The position numbers and the translations under genes are program-made. Below the pieces are notes generated by a model. That model did no database searches and had not been told where the DNA came from. It saw nothing but the letters and a program-made list of their open reading frames with translations. From assembly GCA_964526635.1 (NCBI GenBank), contig CAZGLR010000095.1, positions 1 to 13,100 of the forward strand: a stretch of DNA of 13,100 nt, in the 5' to 3' direction. Below are positions 11,990-13,100 of the stretch, in pieces. This DNA is from CAZGLR01 sp964526635 (GTDB taxonomy: Bacteria; Zixibacteria; MSB-5A5; GN15; JAAZOE01). Numbering within the stretch: position 1 is the first letter of the stretch; every line of letters begins with the position of its first letter.

Positions 11990-12016
11990 TTGACTTGGAA
12001 AATACCGAAATATCCT
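11990..12016 (+). promoter_or_regulatory. Candidate promoter for the FKBP lipoprotein gene
   Basis: TTGACT (11990-11995) is followed by TATCCT (12011-12016) with a 15-base spacer; using TTTTGA two bases earlier gives 17. The site sits in the 113-bp gap after the small membrane protein. Weak but the best candidate there. Confidence 0.3.
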
Positions 12017-12030
12017 TACCTTCCGCAGAA

Positions 12031-12047
12031 CATGCCTGCCGGGCATG
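12031..12047 (+). repeat. Short hairpin in the FKBP 5' leader
   Basis: CATGCC (12031-12036) pairs with GGCATG (12042-12047) around a 5-base loop, 40 bases before the FKBP start codon. No U-run follows. It may be a leader hairpin or chance. Confidence 0.3.
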
Positions 12048-12086
12048 ATAGTTATGATGTTGTCTTTGACTCGAAAGGAGTTATAC

Positions 12087-12660
12087 ATGTTGCGAATGAC
12101 CGCAGGTATGCTTGGTCTCCTCTGCTTCTGCTTATTGATGGCTGGATGCTCCGGGACCCCGACAGTCGATAATGGTGATACAGTTCGTGTTCATTATACC
12201 GGTACGCTTGACAATGGCGAACAATTCGATACCTCGCGCGGCGGCGATCCACTGACTTTCACCGTTGGCGGCCGCCAGGTCATACCGGGCATGGACGTGG
12301 CGATGATCGGCATGAAGGTCGGCGATACAAAAAATATTCATATTCCCAAAGATTCGGCCTATGGTGACCGTCGTGAAGAACTGGTCCAGATGGTCCCGCG
12401 TGATCAGGTCCCTGCCCATGTCACGCTTGAAGAGGGCGCTGTTTTGCAGGCCCCGGGGCCGGGTGGTCAGCCGATGATGATTACGATTGCGGCGCTNNNN
12501 NNNNNNGTGACACTGGATGCGAACCATCCCCTGGCCGGGCAGGCGCTCAATTTTGAAATTGAGCTGGTTGAGATCGTGGATACGACGATCAGCCCGACGC
12601 CCTCGCCAGTTCCGGTAGAACCACCAACACCAACGCCAACACCGACACCGACGCAGGCAC
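12087..12660 (+). CDS. SlyD-like FKBP peptidyl-prolyl isomerase lipoprotein (3' end lost at a junction)
   Basis: Start ATG 12087 has AAAGGAG six bases upstream. The signal MLRMTAGMLGLLCFCLLMAG is followed by C21 of a lipobox (LMAGC), so the product is probably a lipoprotein facing the envelope. FKBP fold: VHYTGTLDNGEQFDTS (Y37, F47, D48), VIPGMDVAMIGMKVGD, AYGDR. An insert-in-flap chaperone domain of the SlyD type follows (ELVQMVPRDQVP, then HPLAGQALNFEIELVEI closing the fold). Expected activity: proline isomerisation and folding of exported proteins. Ten N (12497-12506) interrupt the insert domain. After VEIVDT the frame enters a Pro/Thr linker (PTPTPTPTPT) and at about 12660 meets DNA coding on the other strand; the frame stays open to a stop at 12908, but those residues are antisense to an ATPase gene and not credible. 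Confidence 0.85.
12497..12506. other. Assembly gap of 10 N inside the FKBP gene
   Basis: Ten unknown bases between ...ITIAA and VTLDANHPLAG. The frames on both sides agree with the same protein, so the missing length is about 10 or 10 plus a multiple of three. Confidence 0.95.
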
Positions 12661-12670
12661 CGCCGGAGAC
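12640..12670. other. Probable chimeric junction between two unrelated sequences
   Basis: Left of this point is an FKBP lipoprotein on the plus strand; right of it is an AAA+ ATPase on the minus strand. Both lose their recognisable sequence here with no stop codon. The join lies in low-complexity DNA (repeated ACCGACACC-type triplets, then GCCGGAGACGCCGG). Base composition jumps: the 60-base lines at 12841 and 12961 hold 42 and 41 G/C, while the line at 12301 holds 26. Confidence 0.7.
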
Positions 12671-13100
12671 GCCGGAATCGCCGCGGTTGCCGTCCCGGCT
12701 GCCCAGGGCCTGGTCGGCCTCGTCGATGAAGACGAGGCAGCGGCCCAGCGCATGGAGGAAAGTGAAAATGCGTTCCAGGTTCCCCTCGGTGGAGCCGACC
12801 CAGCGGTCTCGGAAGTTTTTGAACTTCACCACCGGAACGCCGGCTTCGCCGGCCAGGCATTCCACCAGGAAGGTCTTGCCGGTGCCGACGGGACCGCAGA
12901 AGAGGTAGCCCATGGGCAGGGCCTGGAGGTCGTCCTGCTGCCACAGGGCGATGTCCTGCCGCAGCCACCGTACGATGGCCTCGTTGCCCAGGATGCCGTC
13001 GAGCGAACGGTCGGGCTCGACGAACTCGATGAGGTCCTGGCAATCGCGCTCCACCAGGGCCTTCTTGTGGAGGGCCAGGGTGTCGTCGGTGATGGGCTCC
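12660..13100 (-). CDS. AAA+ ATPase, internal fragment
   Basis: An open minus-strand frame enters from the right edge (EPITDDTLALHKKALVERD) and runs to about 12660. It shows a classic AAA core: LGNEAIVRWLRQDIALW, Walker A GPVGTGKTFLVECLAGEAGV, pore-loop-like FKNFRDRWVGSTEGNLERIF, Walker B LVFIDEADQALGSRDGNRGD. Then GVSG stops matching, and GACVGVGVGVGVGG is only the reverse complement of the FKBP Pro/Thr linker. Sensor 1, arginine fingers and the lid should follow but are absent, so the gene is cut mid-domain. A GTG at 13054 is not needed as a start because coding continues upstream. Composition is more GC-rich than the rest of the window. It is an ATP-driven remodelling protein of unknown target, and may not belong to this genome. 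Confidence 0.82.

Noticed and set aside
12661..12908. Natural C-terminal domain of the FKBP lipoprotein
   Set aside because: The residues are low-complexity and arise from reading the ATPase gene on the wrong strand.

Overview
The window looks like part of a metagenome-assembled genome from an uncultured bacterium. The leading guess is candidate phylum Zixibacteria or a related FCB-group lineage. The clues are a secreted protein with a paired dockerin-type tail (GDVN..VN..D..Y..NYIF.GG), type IV pilins with that lineage's style of C-terminus, an NtrC-type regulator, and many GC-rich palindromic repeats. Two runs of N (100 and 10 bases) and an apparent misjoin near the right end show it is a scaffold, not finished sequence. 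Taxonomy is inference from protein style only.

Layout. Everything from 1 to about 11000 reads on the minus strand. Going right to left: an NtrC/PilR-like sigma-54 activator (9634-11001), then pilin 3 (9159-9596), then pilin 2 (8460-8921) behind a well-formed sigma-54 promoter and a perfect inverted repeat suited to an enhancer site, then an intrinsic terminator, then a near-duplicate pilin 1 (7869-8327). Next comes a tight gene run: a large secreted protein of G(N/D)DxY repeats (5460-7463), a secreted HEAT-repeat protein (4261-5232 or to 5463), a YprB-type RNase H-like exonuclease (3072-4292) and an HDOD signalling protein with a histidine-kinase-like helical tail (1719-3038). After a repeat-filled gap come two related secreted proteins (475-1392, and 1-262 partial).

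From 11200 rightward the plus strand carries a GAF-domain protein of the free-methionine-(R)-sulfoxide reductase type (11272-11745), a 57-residue two-helix membrane protein of the LiaI/LiaF type (11800-11973), and a SlyD-like FKBP lipoprotein (12087 to about 12660). At about 12640-12670 this lipoprotein runs in a Pro/Thr linker into a much more GC-rich AAA+ ATPase on the opposite strand (to 13100). Both genes are cut at the same point, which suggests an assembly chimera.

The most distinctive structure is a family of palindromic repeats. Two palindromes, A (CCCCACCC-TGC-GGGTGGGG) and B (CCCACAGC-AA-GCTGTGGG), alternate in an 81-bp unit, exactly 27 codons. The unit is arrayed in frame at the 5' ends of the HEAT and G(N/D)DxY genes, where palindrome B supplies part of the signal-peptide code. 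The 100-N gap lies exactly inside one B palindrome.
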